In this document: piece after piece, positions 51,251 through 59,439 of the stretch
Position numbering within the stretch: the stretch's first letter is position 1
Layout: every line of letters begins with the position of its first letter
NCBI GenBank assembly: GCA_966250015.1
Contig: CBINFS010000002.1
Span: 1 to 64,000, forward strand
DNA length: 64,000 bases
Direction: 5' to 3'
Origin: CBINFS01 sp966250015
GTDB taxonomy: Bacteria > Bacteroidota > Rhodothermia > Rhodothermales > DASSAV01
Position numbers and translations under genes: made by a program
The notes under the pieces: model-generated
What the model was told of the DNA's origin: nothing
Seen by the model: the letters and a program-made list of their open reading frames with translations, nothing else
Database searches by the model: none

Positions 51251-52639
51251 CTAACGACTACTGAATGGTACGTACATCGCCGAGGGGCGGTCGAGGTCGA
51301 TCTGTTTGACGTCGGCCCACGGCACGTACTCGGGGTGCTCAAGACCATCGACGAAGACGAGTAAACCGGCGTTACTATTGCCGAGGTCGCCAGTGTGCTC
51401 GAGATGCAGCACTTCTCCGCTGTGTAGGGTCACGCCTGCGGTCCCGGCGGTGCATCCTTCGCAGCCGGCGAGCGCAATCGAGGCGACATAGCCGAAGGGA
51501 ATGGTATAATCCACACCGTGAGCGGGCGCATCGAGCGTCTCGATAGTCTCGCTCTCGTCGAGGTCGAAGACCAGTCGGCCAGTCAGGCGGCGGCCGGCGC
51601 CGGTGGTGACGGTGCCCGTGATCGGTTCGCCCGGAGGAAAGCTGTCGTAGGTGGGGCCGCTTCCACCGGGGCTGAAATCAAGGCGTTCGAAGGCGTCCCA
51701 GGAGACGAGCACCCGGCCGTAACGTGGATCGTCGACGTACGTGCCCTTATTGCCGTTACCGTCGCCGTACCTTTCGGTAAGCTCGATCGTGCGGCCGTCG
51801 AGCAACGTAATCAGCATGTTGTTGCGCGAGTTGCGTTCGATCGAGCGGATGGCGTCGAAACGCAGGCTGTGCCTGCCGTCTGAGTCGTAGCCGACCAGTT
51901 CGTCGGTGCCGACAGTCTGTACCCGGTTCCATTGAATGAAGCCGGTGAAGCTGCCCTGTTGGGTGTGCACGCTTCCGTGGAGGCGGTTGGGGACGTTGCC
52001 GTGCCCGGCAGGCGAAAAAAGCTCGATGGTACGGATCTGCCGCGGCCCGAGGTCCACAATTCCGTGCCTGGGGTCCCACACGCGCACGCCGTCGTCGAAG
52101 TCGCCGGCCGAGAGACGATCGAGGTTGACCGTTGCATCGCTTTTGAGCTTCACCCGGACAATAGGATCGTAGTTGATGCCGCGTTCGAGGGCGGCATCGA
52201 TACCTTCACCGTGCGCCTCGATGCGGACGATGTCGCCGTAGCGTACCATGAGCGGCCGGTCGAGGTTAATCTGACGTTCGCCTGAAAAGAATTTGAAACC
52301 GAAGATCTCGAACGAGCGGCGTTTTTCGGTCAGTTCCGCTGGCGGCAAGTATGCGGCCCAGGGATTCTCGTCCTTGACGCCGTTGAAGTAGTTGTCCCAG
52401 AATGTCTCCTCCTCGCCTCCCCAGCGTAGCCGTCCCTCGTACGTCGTGCCGCCGTACGTGGTGACACGTCCGTACAGAAAGCTCGGGTGGTACTCGACTG
52501 CGGTCTCTTCCGAGGGGGTGGTCACGGAGGCCGCCGCGGTGGGTTCTACGTCCCGCTCGAATACCCTGTATCCCTGGGTGAGAACGAGGGCGACAAGTGC
52601 TAAGAGGGCCGTGCCTCCGGCGATCGTTGTTTTATCCAT
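51251..52639 (-). CDS. Anchored protein of repeated beta modules, unknown function
   Basis: A 462-residue protein with one N-terminal helix (IAGGTALLALVALVLTQGYRV), so it is exported but probably stays anchored. The rest has about three pairs of similar modules. One type reads GxVxTxxGxxxxGxLxW/DxxE (VTTYGGTTYEGRLRWGGEEE; VHTQQGSFTGFIQWN; VTTGAGRRLTGRLVFDLDES). The other reads LxxGxxxxLxxxxDxxNxGxxV and ends VxWxxxxxID (ITLLDGRTIELTERYGDGNG; VTLHSGEVLHLEHTGDLGNS). They look like small beta barrels. A CxxC (GCEGC) lies near residue 395. No family was recognised. A four-repeat regulatory element at 52736 lies 97 bp before its start. Confidence 0.65.
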   Translation of the reverse strand: MDKTTIAGGTALLALVALVLTQGYRVFERDVEPTAAASVTTPSEETAVEYHPSFLYGRVTTYGGTTYEGRLRWGGEEETFWDNYFNGVKDENPWAAYLPPAELTEKRRSFEIFGFKFFSGERQINLDRPLMVRYGDIVRIEAHGEGIDAALERGINYDPIVRVKLKSDATVNLDRLSAGDFDDGVRVWDPRHGIVDLGPRQIRTIELFSPAGHGNVPNRLHGSVHTQQGSFTGFIQWNRVQTVGTDELVGYDSDGRHSLRFDAIRSIERNSRNNMLITLLDGRTIELTERYGDGNGNKGTYVDDPRYGRVLVSWDAFERLDFSPGGSGPTYDSFPPGEPITGTVTTGAGRRLTGRLVFDLDESETIETLDAPAHGVDYTIPFGYVASIALAGCEGCTAGTAGVTLHSGEVLHLEHTGDLGNSNAGLLVFVDGLEHPEYVPWADVKQIDLDRPSAMYVPFSSR

Positions 52640-52735
52640 TTTGCTTACTCTGTCTTTTCAAAACCGAACCGGCAGTTACGTTCGGCATTTACTTGCCTGT
52701 GCACTCAAGTGGGTTACAACATAGCCACGGCGATT

Positions 52736-52773
52736 CGTGAGCAACGTGAGCACGTGCTGAGATTTCTGTGAGC
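52736..52773. promoter_or_regulatory. TGAG direct-repeat element A
   Basis: Four TGAG repeats start at 52738, 52747, 52758 and 52769 (spacing 9, 11, 11). The same spacing occurs in element B (54245). Element A lies 97 bp before the start at 52639. On the gene strand a TATGTT hexamer (52718-52723) follows it after 12 nt, at the place of a -10 box. Helical-pitch direct repeats are typical targets of OmpR/CadC-type winged helices. Confidence 0.6.
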
Positions 52774-52814
52774 TTTGATGATCAGGTAATGACGCGCGTC
52801 ATCCTCAGCGGCTG

Positions 52815-54146
52815 TTATCCCACTACCGGAAAGAAGGGCAGCACGAAAAGCAGCAGGAGCGCCCAAATGGCGGCAAGGGTGGCAAGCATGCCGATCGATT
52901 CACGAAAAACGGGTATCCAGGGCTGCCTGCGTGCTTTCCAGAGCCGCACGCCTATCGATCCCAGGATCAGCAGGGTCGTGACGTTCCATCCGATCACGGC
53001 AAACCGATTCGGAGTCAGGCCTGACGCAAAGGTTCGGCTGGCCACCGCCGCAAGGGCATACACGTTCAGGATCAGAGTGAGCGCTCCGAGTCCAAAGACG
53101 GCGTATCGGAAGAGCGACCTTCGCCCGGCCAGCCGAATGTCGGCCGGACCGGAGACGACCACGGTCAGGAGAACCAGGATGGCCAGGATGGTTGCGTTGT
53201 AGACGATGAGCACGTCGCGCTCTTCAAACGGCTTCTCGAAGTAGGCCGGAATGAACCACAGGACGTAGACGAGCAGCACGCCGAGGGCGAGCGGAAGGAA
53301 AAGCCGGCTGAGGATCCGGAGGGTACGCGTCAGGCCGGCATTCCAGTCCTGCGTTGCGGGCGAAGTCGTGACGTCATACACGCTGCCGATTGCCAGCAGC
53401 GGGATCGCGCCGATAGCCCACGCAGCGACCACCTGGAGGTCATCCTCGGGCAGCTCGATCCCCAGCACCGCAAAGATGCCGTAGGTAAGCCCGACAAAGA
53501 TCAGCCCGGCGCCGAAGAAAATGCCGCCCGTCAGCACGGTTTCGACTGATTTGACGAGGTATGCGTGGGATTGTTTTGCCGGATTGGTGTATCCGAGGCA
53601 GAGGGCGGCTCCGACGATTGCCCAGGAGACGAACGGCAGGTGCATGGCGCCCAGCACCGCGACGTCGTCGGTCCGGCCGCCGATGGTAAGTCCTACGTAA
53701 AGGGCCAGTACGATGACGGCTGCCGCTGCGACGGCATATCTCGTCAGGCTTATCGTCGAGCGTCCTGCCCAGGCCAGGTAAGCGAGGAGGCCCGTTGCGA
53801 CGAGTGGCCCCCATCCCACCCAGAACAGGGGGTCCGCCTCGTCCGGAGAAGGCACCGGTGGTTTGCCGCGGGCCAACAGGGCGCTTATGATGCCAAGTAC
53901 AATGCTGGCGCCGATGATCGCCCACCAGCGCCGGTCGTGGCTTCCGGTTACTTCTATACGCTCAACCGGCAGATCGAGCCTGTGAGCCCACGCTTCGAGA
54001 AGGACGTCCCCCGGGTGCGTTTCTATATACTGCCGGAGGGCTTTCCTGAACTCGGCTTCGTTCCCTTCGGCCTGCATCCTCCTGTAAAGGCTTTCGAGAC
54101 CCGAAGGATCTCCGATTACCGCATCGATTTCATCTTGCAGCGTCAT
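52815..54146 (-). CDS. Polytopic inner-membrane protein, unknown function
   Basis: A 443-residue protein. The first 65 residues are soluble and helical (LQDEIDAVIGDPSGLESLYRR; FRKALRQYIETHPGDVLLEA), like a short adaptor. About ten membrane helices follow, beginning at WWAIIGASIVLGIISALLA. The layout recalls the DUF4153 type of membrane proteins, but the match is not firm. It is divergent from the winged-helix regulator at 54277 and is preceded by the TGAG element B at 54245, 99 bp before the start. This makes it a likely target of that regulator. Transport or sensing is possible; nothing catalytic is visible. Confidence 0.72.
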   Translation of the reverse strand: MTLQDEIDAVIGDPSGLESLYRRMQAEGNEAEFRKALRQYIETHPGDVLLEAWAHRLDLPVERIEVTGSHDRRWWAIIGASIVLGIISALLARGKPPVPSPDEADPLFWVGWGPLVATGLLAYLAWAGRSTISLTRYAVAAAAVIVLALYVGLTIGGRTDDVAVLGAMHLPFVSWAIVGAALCLGYTNPAKQSHAYLVKSVETVLTGGIFFGAGLIFVGLTYGIFAVLGIELPEDDLQVVAAWAIGAIPLLAIGSVYDVTTSPATQDWNAGLTRTLRILSRLFLPLALGVLLVYVLWFIPAYFEKPFEERDVLIVYNATILAILVLLTVVVSGPADIRLAGRRSLFRYAVFGLGALTLILNVYALAAVASRTFASGLTPNRFAVIGWNVTTLLILGSIGVRLWKARRQPWIPVFRESIGMLATLAAIWALLLLFVLPFFPVVG

Positions 54147-54244
54147 GGTTTGTTTATTTCGTTTATTTCAATCGTTATGAATGCCGTTGTGATCGCTCCT
54201 GCGTTGCAGGCGTGACCTTTCGAACGTAATATGAGGTGGGCGCT

Positions 54245-54282
54245 CGTGAGCGGCATGAGCGACATCTGAGCATTTCGTGAGC
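54245..54282. promoter_or_regulatory. TGAG direct-repeat element B
   Basis: Four TGAG repeats start at 54247, 54256, 54267 and 54278 (spacing 9, 11, 11, identical to element A). It lies 99 bp before the leftward start at 54146, with an ATATTA hexamer (54227-54232) 12 nt beyond it, and its last repeat overlaps the GTG start of the rightward regulator gene. It may therefore activate one gene and repress the other. Confidence 0.6.
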
Positions 54283-55446
54283 ATCGTGCAGGATACCCCG
54301 ATCTACCACTTCGGCGACTTTACGCTCGACGTCACCAACCGGGAGCTGTTACAGGGCGAAGAACGCCTGGAGCTGAACGCCAGGTACTTCGACGCGCTCG
54401 CCCTGCTCGTACGGGAGCATGGCCGCCTCATCGAGAAGGATCGGTTGTTCGAGGAGGTCTGGGACGACGTCGTCGTGAGTGACAGTGCGCTCACCCAGTG
54501 CATCAAGGAAATTCGCCGGCTGCTTGGGGACGACGCCGCTAATCCCCGATTCATCCAGACGGTCCCCCGGCACGGGTACCGGTTCGTTGCGGAAGTCTCA
54601 GTCGGTAGCCGAAACATCCATGCCGATCTCTCTGATTCGAGAGCCCCGATTACCGAGATAGAGGAAGTTGGAAATATTCCAAAGGCCGCAGAGGGCAGTA
54701 ACGTGGTTGCTCCAGCCGTTCGAGCAGCGCAGATCAGCCCGGCATTTTCTTCTGCGATGGCGACGGCGCTCGCCGGCATGCTGGGAGGCGCGATGGCAGG
54801 GCTGGTGGGTGGTCTGCTCTACGGATTCGGCCTCGCCTACTCGCCCATCCATCAGGAGATCGGTACCGCATCCCTTTTGCTCGTGCTGGTCGCCCTTACC
54901 GCATTTCTCGCCACCATCGGAGGTTTCGGGATAGGCGTCGGGATGGCGGCCGCCGAATTCGTCATAGGCGGCCGGACAGCCTGGCAGATCGTCGGAGCAG
55001 TGCTGGGCGGCATGCTCATTGGCGGCAGCGTCAAGCTGCTCGGCGTCGACGCGTTCAACCTGCTCTTCGGACGAACGCCGGCGGGCATCACGGGCGGGAT
55101 GGAGGGCGCTGCACTCGGCCTGGCCGTGGGATTGGGCTTTCACTTCGGTGGCGGCGCCGACCCCGCGCCCTGGTGGCGGCCGGTTGCCGCAGCTGCTGTC
55201 AGCGGCGCCGTCGTCGGCGTCGCAATCGCCCTTGCGGGCGGAAACCTGATGGGAGGAAGTCTCAACCTGCTGGCCGAGTCGTTTTCGGAGTCGAGGCTCC
55301 AGCTGGACGCGTTCGGGCGCTTCTTCGGAGAGGTGCGCTTCGGAGAAACCACGCGGGTCGTCCTCGCCGGGATCGAAGGATTCATCTTCTCCGCATGCGT
55401 GGTCGGCGCGCTCGTCGCCACCCGGATACGTACCGTGAGACGGTGA
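54277..55446 (+). CDS. Membrane-anchored winged-helix regulator (CadC/ToxR-like)
   Basis: A 389-residue protein. Residues 8-110 are an OmpR/PhoB-type winged helix without receiver: IYHFGDFTLDVTNRELLQGE, FDALALLVREHGRLIEKDRL, SDSALTQCIKEIRRLLGDD and FIQTVPRHGYRFVAEV. A linker leads to a C-terminal domain of about six glycine-rich membrane helices (MLGGAMAGLVGGLLYGFGLAY; AVLGGMLIGGSVKLLG) with little periplasmic sequence. In CadC/ToxR relatives a single helix and a periplasmic sensor are usual, so this polytopic glycine-zipper version is uncommon. The start is GTG 54277 or GTG 54286; no ATG is available. TGAG repeats before and over the start suggest autoregulation. Confidence 0.82.
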   Translation: MSIVQDTPIYHFGDFTLDVTNRELLQGEERLELNARYFDALALLVREHGRLIEKDRLFEEVWDDVVVSDSALTQCIKEIRRLLGDDAANPRFIQTVPRHGYRFVAEVSVGSRNIHADLSDSRAPITEIEEVGNIPKAAEGSNVVAPAVRAAQISPAFSSAMATALAGMLGGAMAGLVGGLLYGFGLAYSPIHQEIGTASLLLVLVALTAFLATIGGFGIGVGMAAAEFVIGGRTAWQIVGAVLGGMLIGGSVKLLGVDAFNLLFGRTPAGITGGMEGAALGLAVGLGFHFGGGADPAPWWRPVAAAAVSGAVVGVAIALAGGNLMGGSLNLLAESFSESRLQLDAFGRFFGEVRFGETTRVVLAGIEGFIFSACVVGALVATRIRTVRR

Positions 55447-55500
55447 TCCTCAGCTCTTCTGACAGGCAGATTTTTTACACGTGAAGGATACCGAACTGCT

Positions 55501-55529
55501 GTCCGCAGATGGCGCAGATTTCCCGCAGG
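55501..55529 (+). repeat. GCAGATGGCGCAGATT-type dispersed repeat
   Basis: It contains CCGCAGATGGCGCAGATT followed by TCCCGCAGG. A related ACGCAGATGG lies at 17301 and ATCTGCGG at 17550. This motif is a common short intergenic repeat in many bacteria. Confidence 0.4.
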
Positions 55530-55593
55530 TTTTTTCCGGGTGGGGAGACGGATTTGTGAACCGCTTGGGCCAACCAGAAAGACCACACTTCGC

Positions 55594-55627
55594 AAAGATC
55601 TCTCCTCGCGAGATTCGTCGGGATGAC
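55594..55627 (-). repeat. GTCATCCCGA...GATCTT repeat, inverted copy
   Basis: Read on the minus strand it gives GTCATCCCGA and ends GAGGAGAGATCTT. It is the inverted counterpart of 55686-55719, about 60 bp away. The whole gap 55447-55904 (458 bp) holds such repeats and no gene. Confidence 0.55.
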
Positions 55628-55685
55628 GATTAGAGAGTGCTTAGGTAACCATTTAGCACTACAGTTACTGCTAATGCCCCACTCT

Positions 55686-55719
55686 GTCATCCCGAGTCAC
55701 AAAGTGACGAGGGATCTTT
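55686..55719 (+). repeat. GTCATCCCGA...GATCTT repeat, direct copy
   Basis: GTCATCCCGAG, an inner hairpin GTCAC/GTGAC, and GAGGGATCTT form the unit. It is a familiar type of dispersed intergenic sequence and is related at its 5' end to the 73-bp repeat (GTCATCCCG). Confidence 0.55.
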
Positions 55720-55785
55720 ATGAAATGAGGCCTTCGGAAATGGGTATTAGAGCACGCACAGCAGTCCTCCACCCATGATAAAGCC

Positions 55786-55816
55786 TTATTCTTGGCCATC
55801 TTCGCGCCTTCGCGTG
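55786..55816 (+). repeat. CTTCGCGCCTTCGCG dispersed repeat unit
   Basis: It matches 17258-17290 in inverted orientation, including the preceding TTATTCTT and CAT spacing. Confidence 0.5.
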
Positions 55817-55904
55817 AGACGTCATCGAACCCTCTATTTTTTAAAAAAGGCATTTGATATGTTCAGGAGCCTGTTTATCTGAACCTATCGGTTTTGGAGG
55901 AGAG

Positions 55905-56840
55905 ATGACCCTGCTCCAGCTCGAATATCTCGTCGCGCTCGACAAGTACCGGCATTTCCGGCTCGCTGCCGAGGCATGCCACGTCACGCAGCCTTCGCTC
56001 AGTACGCAGATCCAGAATCTGGAGGAAGAGCTTGGGGTGATCCTATTTGACCGAAGTGAGCGGCCGGTGGCGCCAACGGAGCTGGGCCGTCAGATCATCG
56101 CCCACGCACGCCTCGTGCTCGGTGAAGTGGCGCGGCTTCAGGCGCTCGTGCAGGAAGCTACCGGGGAGATGTCCGGCGAGCTGCGTGTGGGGATACTATC
56201 GACGATCGCGCCGTACCTTTTGCCCATTGTGATTGCGGCTTTTTCGCAGCGCTACCCGAACGTGACGCTGACCTTCGAAGAGCTGCTCGGCGATCAGATC
56301 GTCGATTTTATCCGGCGCGATCTACTGGACGCCGGATTGCTTGCGGTTCCGGTTACGGCCAGTGACATCGTCGAGACGCCCCTGTTTCGGGAACCGCTCG
56401 TGGGGTACGTCGCACGCGGGCACCGCCTGTATGAAAAGAAAACGATACGCCCGTCCGATCTGAGAGCCGACGACATCTGGCTGATGAGCAAAGGGCATTG
56501 CTTCCGGGACCAGGTGCTCGCCCTTTTTGAAGAGGACGATTCGATGGAGCACCTGCGGAGACGGGTGAAATTCGAGAGCGGCAATCTGGAAACCCTTCAG
56601 CGCCTGGTCGACCGGGGGCACGGGATGACGCTGCTGCCCTGGCTGGCAGTGACCGGAAAGGGGTCGCACGCGCCCGAATCGGTCCGGCTTTTCGACGCCC
56701 CTGCTCCCTCTCGCACCGTGCGCATCGTTTACTCGAAAATCCTGCTCAAGAAGCATCTCGTAAAGGCGTTAACCCGCGAGATTCGCAAGGCGGTCGAGCC
56801 CTACCTGCCGGATGGCTCCCTATTCCAGGAGACCGAATAA
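55905..56840 (+). CDS. oxyR: LysR-family peroxide regulator OxyR, one-Cys form
   Basis: A 311-residue LysR-type regulator. ATG 55905 follows GGAGGAGAG. The helix-turn-helix is FRLAAEACHVTQPSLSTQIQ. The ligand domain has the OxyR signature KGHCFRDQVLALF, with the peroxide-reactive Cys at 199, the same number as in E. coli. Position 208, where E. coli has the resolving Cys, is Phe. The only other Cys is Cys25 in the DNA-binding domain. A Cys199-Cys208 disulphide is thus impossible; sensing would rely on Cys199 sulphenic acid, mixed disulphides or an inter-subunit link. No catalase or peroxidase gene is adjacent. A 37-bp palindrome follows the stop. Confidence 0.88.
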   Translation: MTLLQLEYLVALDKYRHFRLAAEACHVTQPSLSTQIQNLEEELGVILFDRSERPVAPTELGRQIIAHARLVLGEVARLQALVQEATGEMSGELRVGILSTIAPYLLPIVIAAFSQRYPNVTLTFEELLGDQIVDFIRRDLLDAGLLAVPVTASDIVETPLFREPLVGYVARGHRLYEKKTIRPSDLRADDIWLMSKGHCFRDQVLALFEEDDSMEHLRRRVKFESGNLETLQRLVDRGHGMTLLPWLAVTGKGSHAPESVRLFDAPAPSRTVRIVYSKILLKKHLVKALTREIRKAVEPYLPDGSLFQETE

Positions 56841-56849
56841 GCCCTCCGG

Positions 56850-56886
56850 CCTATTACAAAATAGAAATTTTCTATTTTGTAATAGG
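56850..56886. repeat. 37-bp perfect AT-rich palindrome after oxyR
   Basis: Two 18-base arms (left arm CCTATTACAAAATAGAAA) are fully complementary around a single central T. It starts 9 bp after the oxyR stop. It can act as a bidirectional terminator, since the right arm contains T-rich tracts, or as a binding site. The remaining gap to 57455 (about 570 bp) shows no gene. Confidence 0.75.
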
Positions 56887-57455
56887 AATTAGTGATGAAA
56901 CCAATCGATTTTTTAGCCGATTAAAACAATGGGCAAGTACATCTCGCAGGTGGGATGTAGGCGTTCAACACCCGTCCATACGGGTTGCATTACAATGATA
57001 TAACTGCCCATAGATGCGAATCACGACTTCAGTGAGTCCTTCCTGTCGCCGGCGTTACCGGTTAGGAGACCATATAAAACCAAACGCAGGCGATTCCTGA
57101 TCCTGGAGAAGTCAACCAGAAAAAAGCGGGATCATCTGCGATAAAGGCAAATGATCCTCATGTTCGAAAAGGTAGTCAGGCACAGTTTCAGCTCAATACG
57201 CTCGTTTAATTCGCGCAAGGCGTAAGGAGCCTGGCTGCAATCAACCTGCCCATCAGGGGATACAAACCGTACCCCACAAAATTACCGTCGATACGGACTC
57301 GAGCGCAGCACTTATTCGCTAAGCCGGCAGGCAGCAAAGGCCTAAAGTCTCAAGCCGGTCTTCGCGAACGACGCTCGTAGAAATCCGACGCTGGTGGCAA
57401 GACTTAATCGAACGCATAAAAGCGCGATAACAGTAAAAAATACAGGTATATTGAG

Positions 57456-57872
57456 ATGAAAGACCGAACCATCCATTTAACCGAATTCGATCTCGACCGT
57501 TTGAAGCGGCTTCTTGCGGCAAAGGGCAGTCTGGACGGTCCGGATAAGCAGTACCTTCGCGATCTCAAGGATGCGCTCGATCGGGCTGTGGTGGTTCCTT
57601 CCACGGATATTCCGCCGGACGTGATCACCATGAACTCGCGGTTCAGAATGACGGACCTCGATACGGGTGAAGAGAGTGAATACACCCTGGTTTTCCCCGG
57701 TACGGCGAACATCGTAAAGGGCAGACTTTCCGTGCTGGCGCCGGTCGGTACGGCGCTTCTGGGGCGTAAGGAGTCTGACGTGATCGAGTGGACGGTACCG
57801 GTTGGGATCAAGCGGTTCCGCATCGACAAGGTGCTCTACCAGCCGGAAGCCGCGGAGGCTTTCCACCTGTGA
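57456..57872 (+). CDS. rnk: Rnk/GreA-GreB-type RNA polymerase secondary-channel factor
   Basis: A 138-residue protein: helical N-terminus (IHLTEFDLDRLKRLLAAKG... ALDRAVVVPS) then a FKBP-like GreA/GreB C-terminal domain (ITMNSRFRMTDLDTGEESEY, ANIVKGRLSVLAPVGTALLG, DVIEWTVPVGIKRFRIDKVL). The N-terminal coiled coil is shorter than in GreA, which fits Rnk, a regulator of nucleoside diphosphate kinase that binds RNA polymerase but lacks cleavage-stimulating activity. It appears to stand alone. Confidence 0.88.
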   Translation: MKDRTIHLTEFDLDRLKRLLAAKGSLDGPDKQYLRDLKDALDRAVVVPSTDIPPDVITMNSRFRMTDLDTGEESEYTLVFPGTANIVKGRLSVLAPVGTALLGRKESDVIEWTVPVGIKRFRIDKVLYQPEAAEAFHL

Positions 57873-57983
57873 TCGTGGCGGGCATTTTCCGTATGCGTAG
57901 ACTGATTCGTATTCCCGTGCGCGCGGCGAGTACGTGCAGGATTTCAATCGGTACGAAGCACCGTCGTACCGAATAGGAAGAAG

Positions 57984-58005
57984 CTTGCCGGTACGCGCCG
58001 GCAAG
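57984..58005 (+). terminator. Hairpin after rnk
   Basis: CTTGCCGG pairs perfectly with CCGGCAAG around a 6-nt loop. A weaker hairpin, GTACGA/TCGTAC, lies just before it. There is no T run, and the stem ends 8 nt before the next possible start, so it could also occlude translation. Confidence 0.4.
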
Positions 58006-58013
58006 GGTGGCTC

Positions 58014-58487
58014 ATGTTGAATTCCGGGTATGAAATGAAGCAAGTGCTGCGAAGGCCTTCGGCCGATCCGTCCAGTCACCTAATTCCGACCCTGCTAATT
58101 GCAGCCACCATCAATGAGGATGGCAACATCGACCTTCCGGCCGTCGAAAACGGCGTAGTCGAGCCGGAGACACGGGTCGAGTTCTACCCGGGTAGCGAAG
58201 GAGAAATGTATCAGCGTCGCTACCGGGTTGCCGCTTCGCGCCCCTGTCGGCCGGCCGTTGCCGATCGTAGGGGTGCCGAAGAACCGCTGAATATGGTCTT
58301 TTTTGCCGAATGCCTCACTCATACCTTCGGTGAGCTTACGCCCTGCCTCTTCCGGTTGGAGAAAAGAGAGGCATCGGCAACACGTCAATTCATCCTCGGC
58401 GACGAGGATTCGGACCGGGAGCGGCTCAGGGTAATCCACGACGCGTTCAACATCTATCTGATCGCGTACGAGGAGTGCCTGGTCTGA
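58014..58487 (+). CDS. Hypothetical 157-residue protein
   Basis: An open frame from ATG 58014 (or ATG 58035, MKQVLRRPSAD) to a stop at 58487. The product is acidic overall with a beta-type beginning (LIPTLLIAATINEDGNIDLP, ETRVEFYPGSEGEMYQRRYR) and a helical end (SDRERLRVIHDAFNIYLIAY). No family is recognised. It follows rnk by about 140 bp and may be cotranscribed. The match between predicted secondary structure and a compact fold favours a real gene, but evidence is modest. Confidence 0.5.
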   Translation: MLNSGYEMKQVLRRPSADPSSHLIPTLLIAATINEDGNIDLPAVENGVVEPETRVEFYPGSEGEMYQRRYRVAASRPCRPAVADRRGAEEPLNMVFFAECLTHTFGELTPCLFRLEKREASATRQFILGDEDSDRERLRVIHDAFNIYLIAYEECLV

Positions 58488-58601
58488 AACCGGCGGCGCG
58501 TGATTCAGCTCTGCCTTTCGCCGGCTCGTGGCGTGCGTTTCAGCTCAGCCGGACCTTTCTTAAAGAGCGAGTTATCGTTTTTATGTTTACCTTTTCCGGA
58601 C

Positions 58602-58636
58602 GGGGTGAGGAGCCCGGCTTCCTCACCCCTATTTTC
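58602..58636 (+). terminator. Intrinsic terminator before the nucleotide-sugar genes
   Basis: GGGGTGAGGA-GCC pairs with GGCTTCCTCACCCC (one bulge) and is followed by ATTTT. Confidence 0.7.
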
Positions 58637-58668
58637 TGATAGGAGAGTAACCAGAGGACGCCGGCATC

Positions 58669-59430
58669 ATGGAACAGGCCGTTATTTCGAGCACAGCCCG
58701 CATCGGTGAGGGCACGACGATCGGTCATTTTACCGTTATCGGAGAGAACGTGTCGATAGGCCGCAATTGCCGAATCGGGCATCACGTCGTCATTCACGAT
58801 GGGACTACGATCGGGGACCTCGTGCGCATCGACGACCACAGCGTAATCGGGAAACAGCCGATGCGTGCGCCAAACAGCGCCGTAACCGCCGCCGACGATC
58901 AGGCGCCCGCGCAGGTTGGAAACCGATGTCTGATCGGGACCGGGGCCATTCTCTATGCCGGCAGCATACTCGGTGAAAAGGTGCTCGTGGCGGATCTGGC
59001 CACGATTCGTGAGGACGTGGTCGTGGGCGACTTTACCATCGTCGGCCGGGGCGTTGCCGTCGAAAACCACTGCCGGATCGGGCGGTACTGCAAGATCGAA
59101 ACGAACGCGTACATAACGGCCTATTCGCAGGTTGAGGACCGGGTATTCATTGCCCCCGGTGTTTACACGAGCAACGACAATTACCTCGGCCGCACGGAAG
59201 AGCGGTTCAAACACTTCAAGGGGGCCGTTCTCAAGCGTGGTGCGAGGCTTGGTGTCGGGGCGGTCGTGCTACCGGGGAAGACGGTGGCACCCGATGCCGT
59301 CGTGGCTGCCGGGGCGCTGCTGACGACCGACGCCCAACCCAGGACCATTTACGCCGGTCTTCCCGCCCGGCCGTTCCGCCCGGTGCCCGATGAACAACTG
59401 CTCGAAAATCAGGGCTGGGAGGACGTATAG
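58669..59430 (+). CDS. Left-handed beta-helix N-acetyltransferase (WbpD/WlbB-like)
   Basis: A 253-residue trimeric acyltransferase. Repeated hexapeptides (IGEGTT, IGHFTV, IGENVS, IGRNCR, IGHHVV) form the left-handed helix through about residue 210, with a loop (QPMRAPNSAVTAADDQ) breaking the coils. The segment FIAPGVYTSNDNYLGRTEER resembles enzymes that acetylate 3-amino groups of UDP-aminosugars, where Asn and His near this loop act. The adjacent DegT aminotransferase gene, 9 bp downstream, makes the pair typical of dideoxy-diaminosugar synthesis (as in WbpE-WbpD) for O-antigen or surface glycans. The exact sugar is not determined. Confidence 0.85.
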   Translation: MEQAVISSTARIGEGTTIGHFTVIGENVSIGRNCRIGHHVVIHDGTTIGDLVRIDDHSVIGKQPMRAPNSAVTAADDQAPAQVGNRCLIGTGAILYAGSILGEKVLVADLATIREDVVVGDFTIVGRGVAVENHCRIGRYCKIETNAYITAYSQVEDRVFIAPGVYTSNDNYLGRTEERFKHFKGAVLKRGARLGVGAVVLPGKTVAPDAVVAAGALLTTDAQPRTIYAGLPARPFRPVPDEQLLENQGWEDV

Positions 59431-59439
59431 AGTCAATCG

